From NCBI GenBank assembly GCA_937901485.1, contig CALGTT010000010.1:1-6682 (forward strand): DNA of 6,682 nucleotides, in the 5' to 3' direction. Below the pieces are notes generated by a model, which searched no databases, was not told the DNA's origin, and saw only the letters and a list, made by a program, of their open reading frames with translations. This DNA comes from an uncultured Ruminococcus sp. (GTDB lineage: Bacteria; Bacillota; Clostridia; Oscillospirales; Ruminococcaceae). This document shows, piece by piece, positions 1 to 5,047 of the stretch. The stretch's first letter is position 1; each line of letters starts with the position of its first letter. Made by a program: the position numbers and the translations under genes.

Positions 1-1244
1 CAAAGCTTGACGAGTGCATGTACAAGCTCCAGAAGAAGATCGTTCGTGCATGGCTCTATGAGGGCAAGCGCGTGGATGGCAGAGGCATTGACGAGATCCG
101 TCCGCTGGCTTCCGAGGCTGGCGTTCTGCCGAGAGTACACGGCTCCGGTCTGTTCACAAGAGGTCAGACACAGGTGCTGACCATTGCAACCCTCGGTCCG
201 GTCAGCGACTCCCAGAAGATCGACGGTCTGGATGAAGAAACCTCCAAGCGTTATATGCACCACTACAATTTCCCGTCCTACTCCGTAGGCGAGACAAAGC
301 CCTCCAGAGGTCCGGGCAGACGTGAGATCGGTCACGGCGCACTGGCTGAAAAGGCTCTCGTTCCGGTACTCCCGTCCATCGAGGAATTCCCCTATGCGAT
401 CCGTACCGTTTCCGAGGTTCTCTCCTCCAACGGTTCTACTTCCCAGGGCTCCATTTGCGGCTCCACACTGGCTCTGATGGATGCCGGTGTTCCGATCAAG
501 GCTCCGGTAGCTGGTATCTCCTGCGGTTTGATCACACTGCCCGACAGTGATGACTTCATGACCATGGTGGATATTCAGGGACTCGAAGACTTCTTCGGCG
601 ATATGGACTTCAAGGTAGGCGGTACACACAAGGGTATCACTGCCATTCAGGTGGATATCAAGGTTGACGGTCTGACTCCGGCAATCATTGCAGAGGCATT
701 TGAGAAGACCAGAAAGGGCAGACTCTACATCCTCGATGAGATCATGCTCAAGGCGATTCCCGCACCGCGTGAGACAGTAAACACCTACGCACCCAAGATG
801 CTCCAGACCAAGGTACCGGTGGACAAGATTCGCGAGGTCATCGGTCAGGGCGGCAAGGTGATCCAGAAGATCTGCGCTGAGTGCGATGTAAAGATCGACA
901 TCAACGAGGAAGGCAATGTATTTGTCAGCGGTATTGATCTGGAGAATGCAAAGAAGGCGATCCAGATCGTGGAGACTATCGCAAACGATCCTGAGGTCGG
1001 CGCGATTTACAAGGGCAGAGTTGTTCGTCTGATGAACTTCGGCGCATTTGTAGAGATCGCTCCGGGCAAGGATGGTTTGGTGCACATCTCCCAGCTCGAC
1101 AACCGCCGCGTAGAAAAGGTGGAGGATGTCGTTGCCATCGGTGACGAGATCGTTGTCAAGGTCGTTGAGATCGACAAGCAGGGCAGAATCAACCTCTCCC
1201 GCAAGGAAGCTCTGGCTGATATTGCTGCAAAGAAGAATAACTAA
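1..1244 (+). CDS. pnp: Polynucleotide phosphorylase, C-terminal part (5' end outside window)
   Basis: Polyribonucleotide nucleotidyltransferase degrades RNA 3'-to-5' using phosphate, releasing nucleoside diphosphates, and takes part in cytoplasmic mRNA turnover. The frame is open from base 3 (codons AAG CTT GAC before the ATG at 18), so this is a fragment. About 410 residues are present; the family is usually about 700, so the first RNase PH-like domain and much of the linker are missing. Counting from the ATG at 18: the second RNase PH-like domain spans about 20-250, with the FTRGQTQVL motif near 46-54 and the active-site trio Asp191, Asp197, Lys199 in the EDFFGDMDFK stretch. A KH domain follows at about 265-325 with its GQGG loop at 276-279, then an S1 RNA-binding domain at about 327-396. 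The protein ends in a short basic tail. A strong terminator follows directly, so pnp is the last gene of its transcript. The visible part appears intact. Confidence 0.97.
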   Translation, partial: KLDECMYKLQKKIVRAWLYEGKRVDGRGIDEIRPLASEAGVLPRVHGSGLFTRGQTQVLTIATLGPVSDSQKIDGLDEETSKRYMHHYNFPSYSVGETKPSRGPGRREIGHGALAEKALVPVLPSIEEFPYAIRTVSEVLSSNGSTSQGSICGSTLALMDAGVPIKAPVAGISCGLITLPDSDDFMTMVDIQGLEDFFGDMDFKVGGTHKGITAIQVDIKVDGLTPAIIAEAFEKTRKGRLYILDEIMLKAIPAPRETVNTYAPKMLQTKVPVDKIREVIGQGGKVIQKICAECDVKIDINEEGNVFVSGIDLENAKKAIQIVETIANDPEVGAIYKGRVVRLMNFGAFVEIAPGKDGLVHISQLDNRRVEKVEDVVAIGDEIVVKVVEIDKQGRINLSRKEALADIAAKKNN

Positions 1245-1254
1245 ACACGAATCA

Positions 1255-1283
1255 AGCCGCTGTTCTCCGGAACGGCGGCTTTT
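1255..1283 (+). terminator. Intrinsic terminator of pnp
   Basis: Arms AGCCGCTGTTC (1255-1265) and GAACGGCGGCT (1270-1280) pair over 11 bp with one G-T wobble and close a TCCG loop. C(UCCG)G is a UNCG-type, very stable tetraloop. A short T run follows (1281-1283, then GGTTGG). It starts 10 bp after the pnp stop codon. The T tract is short, so some readthrough is possible. Confidence 0.85.
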
Positions 1284-1314
1284 GGTTGGTATGAAAAATA
1301 TGTCTTACGAATCA

Positions 1315-1338
1315 TGCCCCCTATGCACATAGGGGGCA
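1315..1338. repeat. Perfect palindrome between convergent pnp and purB
   Basis: Arms TGCCCCCTATG (1315-1325) and CATAGGGGGCA (1328-1338) are perfect reverse complements around a 2-bp centre (CA). In RNA from either strand this gives a 10-bp stem with a 4-base loop. It lies 28 bp past the purB stop and is the only strong hairpin close to the purB end, so it probably helps end or protect purB mRNA. Neither side has a T tract in the correct position for a standard terminator. A protein-binding site or dispersed repeat is the alternative. Confidence 0.6.
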
Positions 1339-1365
1339 AAATCATCGTATTCAGTCAATTGCTGC

Positions 1366-2805
1366 TTATACAGAAATCTCTGCCTTATCGTCCGAAACCC
1401 CGTTTCTGTCCAGAGCCGGCTGTACGCATTCTGCAATGAATTCGTCCACCTGCTCCGGTGCTCTGCCGATGAAGTTTTCCGGCTTCATGATCGCGTCCAT
1501 TTCTTCCTGTGTGATCATGAACATCGGATCAGCCACGATCAGCTCGCACAGATTGTTGTCGAGTCCCTCTCGCTTTACACGCGCACCTGCCTGCATGGAG
1601 TACTGGCGGATCTTTTCGTGCAGCTCCTGACGGTTGCCGCCCTTCTTCACGGCATCCATCATAATATTCTCCGTTGCCATGAACGGCAGCTCTGCCATCA
1701 CGCGGCGGTTGATGATCTTGTCATAGACCACCAGACCGTTTTCCGGATCGGTGACATTGAGCAGAATGTTCAGGATCGCATCCGTGCCGAGGAATGCCTC
1801 TGCAACGGAAATTCTCTTGTTTGCCGAATCATCCAGCGTTCTCTCGAACCACTGTGTTCCGGCGGTGAATGCAGGATTGAGCACATCCACCATCACATAA
1901 CGTGCCAGTGCTGTGATTCTCTCGTCACGCATCGGGTTGCGCTTGTACGCCATCGCAGAAGAACCGATCTGACTCTTTTCAAACGGCTCTTCCATCTCCT
2001 TGAAGCTCTGCATCAGACGGATGTCGTAGGAGAATTTGCTTGCCGACTGCGCAATGCCTGCCAGAACCGCACAAACCTGATAATCCATCTTTCTGGAATA
2101 GGTCTGACCGGACACCGGAACAACAGCATCAAAGCCCATTTCCTCGGCAATCATCTGCTCCATTGCCTTGATCTTCGCATTGTCACCCTCGAACAGCTCC
2201 ACAAAGGAAGCCTGTGTGCCCGTTGTGCCCTTTGAGCCAAGAAGCTTCAGGGATGCCATACGGAACTCCAGATCCTCCAGATCCATCAGGAAATCATTGC
2301 ACCACAGTGTCGCACGCTTGCCGATGGTGGTCAGCTGTGCCGGCTGGAGATGGGTGTAGCCAAGGCAGGGGAGGGACTTGTAGGTGTCTGCGAACTTTGC
2401 AAGCTGTGCAATGACCTTGACCAGCTTTCTCTTGACGACCTCCAGTGCGTCGCGCATGATGATGACATCGGTGTTGTCACCCACATAGCACGAGGTCGCG
2501 CCCAGATGAATGATGGGAGCAGCCTTCGGGCAGGCGTGCGCGTAGGTGTGCACATGTGCCATAACGTCGTGGCGGACGATTTTTTCCTCCTGTGCAGCCA
2601 TTTCATAGTCGATGCTGTCGATATTCGCCTCCAGCTCATCCACCTGTTCCTGTGTCACCGGCAAACCGAGCTTCATCTCTGCGCGTGCAAGTGCCACCCA
2701 GAGCTTTCTCCATGTGGTGAACTTCTTGTCAGCGGAAAAGAGATACTGCATTTCCTTGCTGGCATAACGGGTACAGAACGGGGATACATAGGAAGTATTG
2801 GACAT
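1366..2805 (-). CDS. purB: Adenylosuccinate lyase
   Basis: Cytoplasmic homotetrameric enzyme of purine synthesis. It splits fumarate from SAICAR to give AICAR, and from adenylosuccinate to give AMP (EC 4.3.2.2). The protein has 479 residues, the length of the animal-like long type rather than the shorter Bacillus type. The stretches around 79-113 (HDVMAHVHTYAH, then IIHLGATSCYVGDNTD) and 148-164 (LGYTHLQPAQLTT) closely resemble animal ADSL. His152 lies in the THLQPAQ motif; the fumarase/aspartase signature GSSAMAYKRNP is at 281-291 and carries the catalytic serine of the mobile loop (Ser282/Ser283). The start is set by AAGGAG about 7 bases upstream of the ATG. It lies 18 bp downstream of the cysteine-cluster gene on the same strand with no terminator or clear promoter between, so the two are likely co-transcribed. 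No damage is visible. Confidence 0.97.
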   Translation of the reverse strand: MSNTSYVSPFCTRYASKEMQYLFSADKKFTTWRKLWVALARAEMKLGLPVTQEQVDELEANIDSIDYEMAAQEEKIVRHDVMAHVHTYAHACPKAAPIIHLGATSCYVGDNTDVIIMRDALEVVKRKLVKVIAQLAKFADTYKSLPCLGYTHLQPAQLTTIGKRATLWCNDFLMDLEDLEFRMASLKLLGSKGTTGTQASFVELFEGDNAKIKAMEQMIAEEMGFDAVVPVSGQTYSRKMDYQVCAVLAGIAQSASKFSYDIRLMQSFKEMEEPFEKSQIGSSAMAYKRNPMRDERITALARYVMVDVLNPAFTAGTQWFERTLDDSANKRISVAEAFLGTDAILNILLNVTDPENGLVVYDKIINRRVMAELPFMATENIMMDAVKKGGNRQELHEKIRQYSMQAGARVKREGLDNNLCELIVADPMFMITQEEMDAIMKPENFIGRAPEQVDEFIAECVQPALDRNGVSDDKAEISV

Positions 2806-2823
2806 AGTTTTTCTCCTTACAAT

Positions 2824-3324
2824 TTAATTTTCCTGATCGCTCTTATTTTTCCAGAGCAGAATGGGGTACATGGAATCATAGGGCTTGATCACATCCGGAT
2901 GCTGTGCGGCATAGTCAAAGATGGTATCTGCAAGCCCGTCCCTGAGAAAGGCAAGCAGAGTGCCGATGGGCTGTGCCGTCATTGCCTCACAGATGGGGGC
3001 GATGGTGATCGCCTGTCTGCCGCCGAGTTCCATGATGCGGAACGGCCAGATCTGACAGTCGAACGGCTTTTCCTCACCAAGCATACAGCCGCTTGTGGGA
3101 TCGAGCAGGGGACAGCCGAACAGATCCTCATGGTCAAGCTCACGGATGCGGAACAGGTAGGATTCCTCACCCTTTCGGATGAATTCCGCGTCCGGCAGAA
3201 GTGCCGCCGCCCTGTCACGGATCTCCTGTGAGAGCACCGGTGTTTCCCAGATATCATAACGGTCAAAAACGCAGCAGAGCTGACAGTCCGCGCATGTCTC
3301 GCGGCTCAGAAGCTTTGTCAGCAT
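2824..3324 (-). CDS. YkgJ-like (UPF0153) cysteine-cluster protein
   Basis: A 166-residue soluble protein with the cysteine pattern of the YkgJ/UPF0153 family, thought to bind zinc or an iron-sulfur cluster; no reaction is established. An N-terminal CxxCxxCC motif (Cys11, 14, 17, 18) is followed by Cys71, Cys80 and Cys90 in the typical GCPLLD...GCMLGEEKPFDCQIWPF arrangement, and by Cys112. No signal peptide or membrane segment is apparent. The ATG at 3324 has a strong GGAGGTG 7 bases upstream. The gene sits close behind a good sigma-A-type promoter and is the first gene of an operon with purB (18-bp gap). The purB link could mean a role in metal handling or in modifying a partner protein, but that is inference; the gene may simply share the promoter. 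Confidence 0.85.
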   Translation of the reverse strand: MLTKLLSRETCADCQLCCVFDRYDIWETPVLSQEIRDRAAALLPDAEFIRKGEESYLFRIRELDHEDLFGCPLLDPTSGCMLGEEKPFDCQIWPFRIMELGGRQAITIAPICEAMTAQPIGTLLAFLRDGLADTIFDYAAQHPDVIKPYDSMYPILLWKNKSDQEN

Positions 3325-3346
3325 GGTTGATCACCTCCATGACTCT

Positions 3347-3375
3347 ATTGTAGCACATTTCATGCGAAAATGCAA
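3347..3375 (-). promoter_or_regulatory. Sigma-A promoter of the YkgJ-like/purB operon
   Basis: On the minus strand, TTGCAT (3375-3370) and TACAAT (3352-3347) are separated by exactly 17 bp. The start point would be near 3340, giving a leader of only about 16 bases that is mostly the GGAGGTG ribosome binding site. I see no purine-type riboswitch in this short leader. Confidence 0.8.
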
Positions 3376-3421
3376 GTGTATCGCGAAAAATTGTTGCTGT
3401 AAAGATGCAGTGTGCCTTCCT

Positions 3422-3450
3422 TTGACAAATCCCCGCATTTATGGTATACT
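3422..3450 (+). promoter_or_regulatory. Strong sigma-A promoter, distal promoter of the first ECF module
   Basis: TTGACA (3422-3427), 17-bp spacer, TATACT (3445-3450): a near-consensus housekeeping promoter. Transcription from about 3457 would produce a ~260-base leader crossing both palindromes before reaching the sigma gene at 3718. It is divergent from the YkgJ-like/purB promoter, with about 45 bp between the two -35 boxes. Confidence 0.8.
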
Positions 3451-3472
3451 ATATCTGAGCAGCTTCGATATT

Positions 3473-3555
3473 ATGCACAAAATCTTATGAAAATTTTGTG
3501 CATTCCTACAAAGCTTAAAAGAAGTTGTCAGGTTTTGCCCTTTTGATTTGTATTT
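3473..3555 (+). repeat. Direct repeat copy 1 (palindrome plus ECF-type promoter core)
   Basis: This copy aligns without gaps to 3602-3684 at an offset of exactly 129 bp, with about 57 of 83 positions identical by hand count. It opens with an inverted repeat, ATGCACAAAAT (3473-3483) and ATTTTGTGCAT (3493-3503), a perfect 11-bp stem around a 9-base centre. The palindrome arms and the TGTCAGG...TGTAT core are conserved between copies, while the centre of the palindrome differs. That pattern suggests selection on sites rather than a recent duplication. Confidence 0.75.
3526..3553 (+). promoter_or_regulatory. Candidate ECF-sigma promoter, copy 1
   Basis: TGTCAGG (3526-3532) and TGTAT (3549-3553) are separated by 16 bp, the usual ECF spacing, and the same pair recurs at the same spacing 129 bp downstream. 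The assignment to an ECF factor is inferred from spacing, duplication and position ahead of an ECF sigma gene; I do not match it to a named consensus. Confidence 0.5.
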
Positions 3556-3572
3556 ATAATAAACACGCACAT

Positions 3573-3586
3573 TTCCTGCACAGGAA
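3573..3586. promoter_or_regulatory. Short palindrome between the two repeat copies
   Basis: TTCCTG (3573-3578) and CAGGAA (3581-3586) form a perfect 6-bp inverted repeat around CA. It lies just past the expected start point of the copy 1 promoter and is absent from copy 2. It could be an operator or a small hairpin in the leader; this is weak evidence alone. Confidence 0.3.
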
Positions 3587-3601
3587 TTGCAAACTGTGAA
3601 A

Positions 3602-3684
3602 ATGCACAAATCTGGACTTGAAATTTGTGCATGTATACAGAGTTTTAAAAAAGATGTCAGGAATTGCGGTGCTGATGTGTATAT
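3602..3684 (+). repeat. Direct repeat copy 2 (palindrome plus ECF-type promoter core)
   Basis: Second copy of the 3473-3555 element. Its palindrome arms are ATGCACAAAT (3602-3611) and ATTTGTGCAT (3623-3632), a perfect 10-bp stem around an 11-base centre. The distance from palindrome to TGTCAGG is the same as in copy 1. With copy 1 it fills most of the 3325-3717 intergenic region. Confidence 0.75.
3655..3682 (+). promoter_or_regulatory. Candidate ECF-sigma promoter, copy 2 (proximal promoter of first ECF gene)
   Basis: TGTCAGG (3655-3661), 16-bp spacer, TGTAT (3678-3682) followed by ATAAGG. A start near 3689 would leave a leader of about 29 bases containing the sigma gene's ribosome binding site, a normal layout for an autoregulated ECF gene. 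Confidence 0.55.
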
Positions 3685-3717
3685 AAGGCAGAAGCACTTG
3701 GAAAGGTGGGATAAACA

Positions 3718-4251
3718 ATGCTGACAATGACGGAAAAACGCGGCAGCTCGGTGGAGATCGGGCAGCAGCAGAATATCAAGGTATCCGGTGTGACCTTTGC
3801 GGCGATCGAACGCTACAAGGACATGGTGTACCGTGCGGCACTGGCGGTGGTCGGAAATTTCGCGGACGCGGAGGATATCATGCAGGAGGTGTTTTTCAAA
3901 TACTTCAAAACGCATCCGGAATTTGAATCCGAAGCGCATGAAAAGGCATGGTTTCTGCGTGTTACGCTGAATGAATCCAAAAATCTTGTACGCAGCTCAT
4001 GGCGGCGCAGACGGGTGGATGCCGACCTGTCAATGATACCGGAAAGCGCGGATGAAACTGCGGCGGCGGTGCTGGAAGCCGTGCTTTCACTGCCGGAAAA
4101 ATACCGTATTGCCATTTATCTGCATTATTACGAAAATTACCAGATCCGCGAGATCGCGCGTATTACATCGCAGAGTGAATCCGCAGTGGCGCAGCAGTTA
4201 TCAAGAGGAAGAAAGAAGCTTCAGAAAAAACTGGGAGGTAGTAAAGAATGA
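3718..4251 (+). CDS. ECF-type RNA polymerase sigma factor (first module)
   Basis: A 177-residue extracytoplasmic-function sigma factor, which would direct RNA polymerase to a small regulon when freed from its anti-sigma. Region 2 spans about 30-98, with YKDMVYRAALAVVGNFADAEDIMQEVF typical of helices 2.1-2.2 (the DAEDIMQEVF core-binding stretch is at 50-59) and AWFLRVTLNESKNLVR at 77-92. A basic stretch (RRRR, 96-99) and an acidic linker follow, then region 4 at about 120-172 with a helix-turn-helix (LPEKYR...YQIREIARITSQSESAVAQQLSRGRKKL). AAAGGTGG (3702-3709) lies 8 bases before the ATG at 3718; a second ATG at 3727 is possible. The stop overlaps the next start as ATGA, so sigma and anti-sigma are translationally coupled. 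It differs strongly from the second sigma factor at 5062, so the two are not a recent duplication. Confidence 0.93.
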   Translation: MLTMTEKRGSSVEIGQQQNIKVSGVTFAAIERYKDMVYRAALAVVGNFADAEDIMQEVFFKYFKTHPEFESEAHEKAWFLRVTLNESKNLVRSSWRRRRVDADLSMIPESADETAAAVLEAVLSLPEKYRIAIYLHYYENYQIREIARITSQSESAVAQQLSRGRKKLQKKLGGSKE

Positions 4252-4652
4252 ATATGCACGATGAGATCAGAAAAGCATTCGACAGCGTACATGCTCCCGA
4301 CGAGCTTGTGGAGCGAATGAAGCAGGAATTGTACCAGAAGGATTGCCACGAGGAGATCGAGGAGATCTACGAGGTGACAGAAGCCCCGCGCCGTCCCATC
4401 TGGCGGTATGCGGCATACATCGCGGCTTCGCTTGCCCTGTGCATCGGGTGCGGCGTTTCGGTGTGGAACCTGCGTGATAATACCGCACCGCTCAATCCCG
4501 GCACGACCGTACCGGCAATGACAACAACAGAAACAGAGGAGACTACAACCGCCCCTGAGGAGATCAAGGCAGCGGAATGTGCGGCATATGAACTGATGCA
4601 GCTCGAAATGGAGCGCGTGAAAACGATAGAACGAAATACGGAGACAAAATGA
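4248..4652 (+). CDS. Membrane-anchored anti-sigma factor (first module), compact
   Basis: A 134-residue single-pass membrane protein that overlaps the sigma gene by 4 bp (ATGA) and is inferred to be its inhibitor. The cytoplasmic N-terminus (1-50) has an AFDSVHAPDELVERM stretch (10-24) like that at the start of many clostridial anti-sigma proteins; no HxxxCxxC zinc motif is present. One hydrophobic segment at about 52-74 (IWRYAAYIAASLALCIGCGVSV) follows a proline-arginine stop-transfer region. The outside part is only about 60 residues, beginning with a Thr/Glu-rich linker (TTTETEETTTAPEE, 92-105) and ending in a short charged helix-like tail. The small exterior suggests it senses through a partner or is cut by proteases rather than binding a ligand with a folded domain; that is inference. 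GGGAGG at 4233-4238 supports the ATG at 4248; ATG 4254 is an in-frame alternative. Confidence 0.8.
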   Translation: MNMHDEIRKAFDSVHAPDELVERMKQELYQKDCHEEIEEIYEVTEAPRRPIWRYAAYIAASLALCIGCGVSVWNLRDNTAPLNPGTTVPAMTTTETEETTTAPEEIKAAECAAYELMQLEMERVKTIERNTETK

Positions 4653-4655
4653 GTG

Positions 4656-4661
4656 TATAAT
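4656..4661 (+). promoter_or_regulatory. Possible -10 box for the microprotein unit
   Basis: A perfect TATAAT begins 3 bp after the anti-sigma stop codon, in a TGTATAAT context. No good -35 box is present at 16-18 bp, so a housekeeping promoter here is weakly supported. The unit could also be reached by readthrough from the first ECF operon, as no terminator is visible between them. Confidence 0.4.
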
Positions 4662-4686
4662 ATGATTCTGTCTGCGCATACTATCC

Positions 4687-4763
4687 ATGCCGGAGAAAAA
4701 GAGATTCCGGCGGTATGCCGGATGGAAGCTCCGCACGTTCCGGCATATCGGGCGTGCGGAGAT
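4687..4763 (+). promoter_or_regulatory. Structured 5' leader: hairpin plus H-type pseudoknot ahead of the microprotein
   Basis: Three pairings fit together. A hairpin forms from 4688-4695 with 4705-4712 (GCCGGA/TCCGGC core plus two wobbles). Stem A pairs TATGCCGGA (4714-4722) with TCCGGCATA (4739-4747). Stem B pairs CTCCGCACG (4729-4737) with CGTGCGGAG (4753-4761). A and B are both perfect 9-bp stems, and their arms alternate A-B-A-B, the H-type pseudoknot order. The last paired base lies two bases before the AGGAG ribosome binding site. ATGCCGGA occurs twice (4687-4694, 4715-4722) and TTCCGGC twice (4705-4711, 4738-4744), so the pairings can also be exchanged. This is the layout of a leader controlling translation initiation. 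I recognise no known riboswitch class; folding is inferred by eye. Confidence 0.55.
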
Positions 4764-4768
4764 AGGAG
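4764..4768 (+). promoter_or_regulatory. Ribosome binding site that fixes the microprotein start
   Basis: AGGAG lies 8 bases before the ATG at 4777 and only 2 before the in-frame ATG at 4771, so 4777 is the favoured start. No ribosome binding site supports the longer in-frame start at 4687. Confidence 0.7.
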
Positions 4769-4776
4769 AGATGATC

Positions 4777-4899
4777 ATGAGCAACCAGAATAATTCTCAG
4801 AACAAGAACAACCAGAATTCCCAGAACAAGAACCAGCAGAATTCTCAGAACAAGAACAATCAGAATTCTCAGAACAAGAACGAGAACAACTGCAAGTAA
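4777..4899 (+). CDS. Asn/Gln-rich repeat microprotein, 40 residues, function unknown
   Basis: Unrecognised small protein of 40 residues: 18 Asn, 9 Gln, 5 Ser, 5 Lys, plus Met, Glu and one Cys. It is built from an 8-residue unit, NKNNQNSQ with N/Q variation, beginning at residue 9 and repeated three times with a partial fourth, and ends NENNCK. There is no hydrophobic residue after the start methionine, so no signal peptide, membrane segment or ordinary folded core is expected; it should be soluble and disordered or form polar-zipper assemblies. The single Cys two residues from the end could allow attachment or disulfide linkage. A good AGGAG, a stop 15 bp before a strong terminator, and codon changes that alternate synonymous forms (AAC/AAT, TCC/TCT) support real translation. 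It lies between two ECF modules in its own apparent transcription unit. A leader-peptide role is an alternative. Confidence 0.7.
   Translation: MSNQNNSQNKNNQNSQNKNQQNSQNKNNQNSQNKNENNCK
4801..4884 (+). repeat. 24-bp tandem repeat within the microprotein gene
   Basis: Three full 24-bp units (4801-4824, 4825-4848, 4849-4872), each reading AACAAGAAC...CAGAATTC(C/T)CAG, plus half a unit (4873-4884). The preceding segment 4777-4800 is a more diverged unit. The unit length is a multiple of three, so copy-number change by slippage would lengthen or shorten the protein without breaking the frame. Confidence 0.9.
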
Positions 4900-4914
4900 T
4901 CGTTCCAGCGAGGG

Positions 4915-4950
4915 GCTGCACGGCGGATGCCGTGCAGCTTTCTTGTTTTT
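4915..4950 (+). terminator. Strong intrinsic terminator after the microprotein
   Basis: Arms GCTGCACGGC (4915-4924) and GCCGTGCAGC (4929-4938) are perfect 10-bp complements around GGAT, followed by TTTCTTGTTTTT (4939-4950). It begins 15 bp after the microprotein stop and separates that unit from the second ECF module. Its T tract also supplies the -35 region of the next promoter. Confidence 0.93.
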
Positions 4951-4971
4951 GTGCGAAAAATATGCTATAAT
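4943..4971 (+). promoter_or_regulatory. Extended -10 sigma-A promoter, distal promoter of the second ECF module
   Basis: TTGTTT (4943-4948), 17-bp spacer, then TGC-TATAAT (4963-4971), a perfect -10 with the TGn extension. The -35 overlaps the T tract of the preceding terminator. The start would be near 4978, upstream of the ECF-type promoter. Confidence 0.75.
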
Positions 4972-5010
4972 AGTATGGCAGAAAAAATCCTAAAAAATTA
5001 TGTGAATTTC

Positions 5011-5038
5011 TGTAACGGATCGGATTCTGTATCGTCTA
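5011..5038 (+). promoter_or_regulatory. ECF-type promoter, proximal promoter of the second ECF module
   Basis: TGTAAC (5011-5016), 16-bp spacer, CGTCTA (5033-5038). This matches the known -35 AAC / -10 CGTC promoter style of Bacillus SigX/SigV/SigM-type ECF factors. A start near 5045 would give a leader of about 17 bases ending in the ribosome binding site, indicating autoregulation by the sigma factor it precedes. Confidence 0.75.
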
Positions 5039-5047
5039 ACAAAGTGG

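Noticed and set aside
1618..2235. 205-codon open frame on the plus strand
   Set aside because: Antisense to purB; its sequence mirrors purB codons and has no recognisable domain.
2350..3231. 293-codon open frame on the plus strand
   Set aside because: Antisense across purB and the YkgJ-like gene, spanning their junction; both minus-strand genes are well supported.
3535..3560. Sigma-A promoter in repeat copy 1 (TTGCCC ... TATAAT)
   Set aside because: The spacer is only 14 bp, and from TTGTCA to the same TATAAT it is 24 bp; the conserved TGTCAGG-16-TGTAT core is the better explanation.
3457..3717. CRISPR array suggested by the repeated palindromes
   Set aside because: Only two diverged copies at 129-bp spacing with promoter cores inside the repeat, and no cas genes.
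3439..3939. 166-codon minus-strand frame with an internal repeat in its protein
   Set aside because: The repeated residues come from the 129-bp-period DNA repeat in the intergenic region; the frame also runs antisense into the first sigma gene.
4687..4776. N-terminal extension of the microprotein to an ATG at 4687
   Set aside because: No ribosome binding site precedes 4687, the extension coincides with the structured leader, and AGGAG is correctly placed for 4777.
4221..4784. 187-codon minus-strand frame
   Set aside because: Antisense to the first anti-sigma and the structured leader; His/Arg/Cys-rich shadow.
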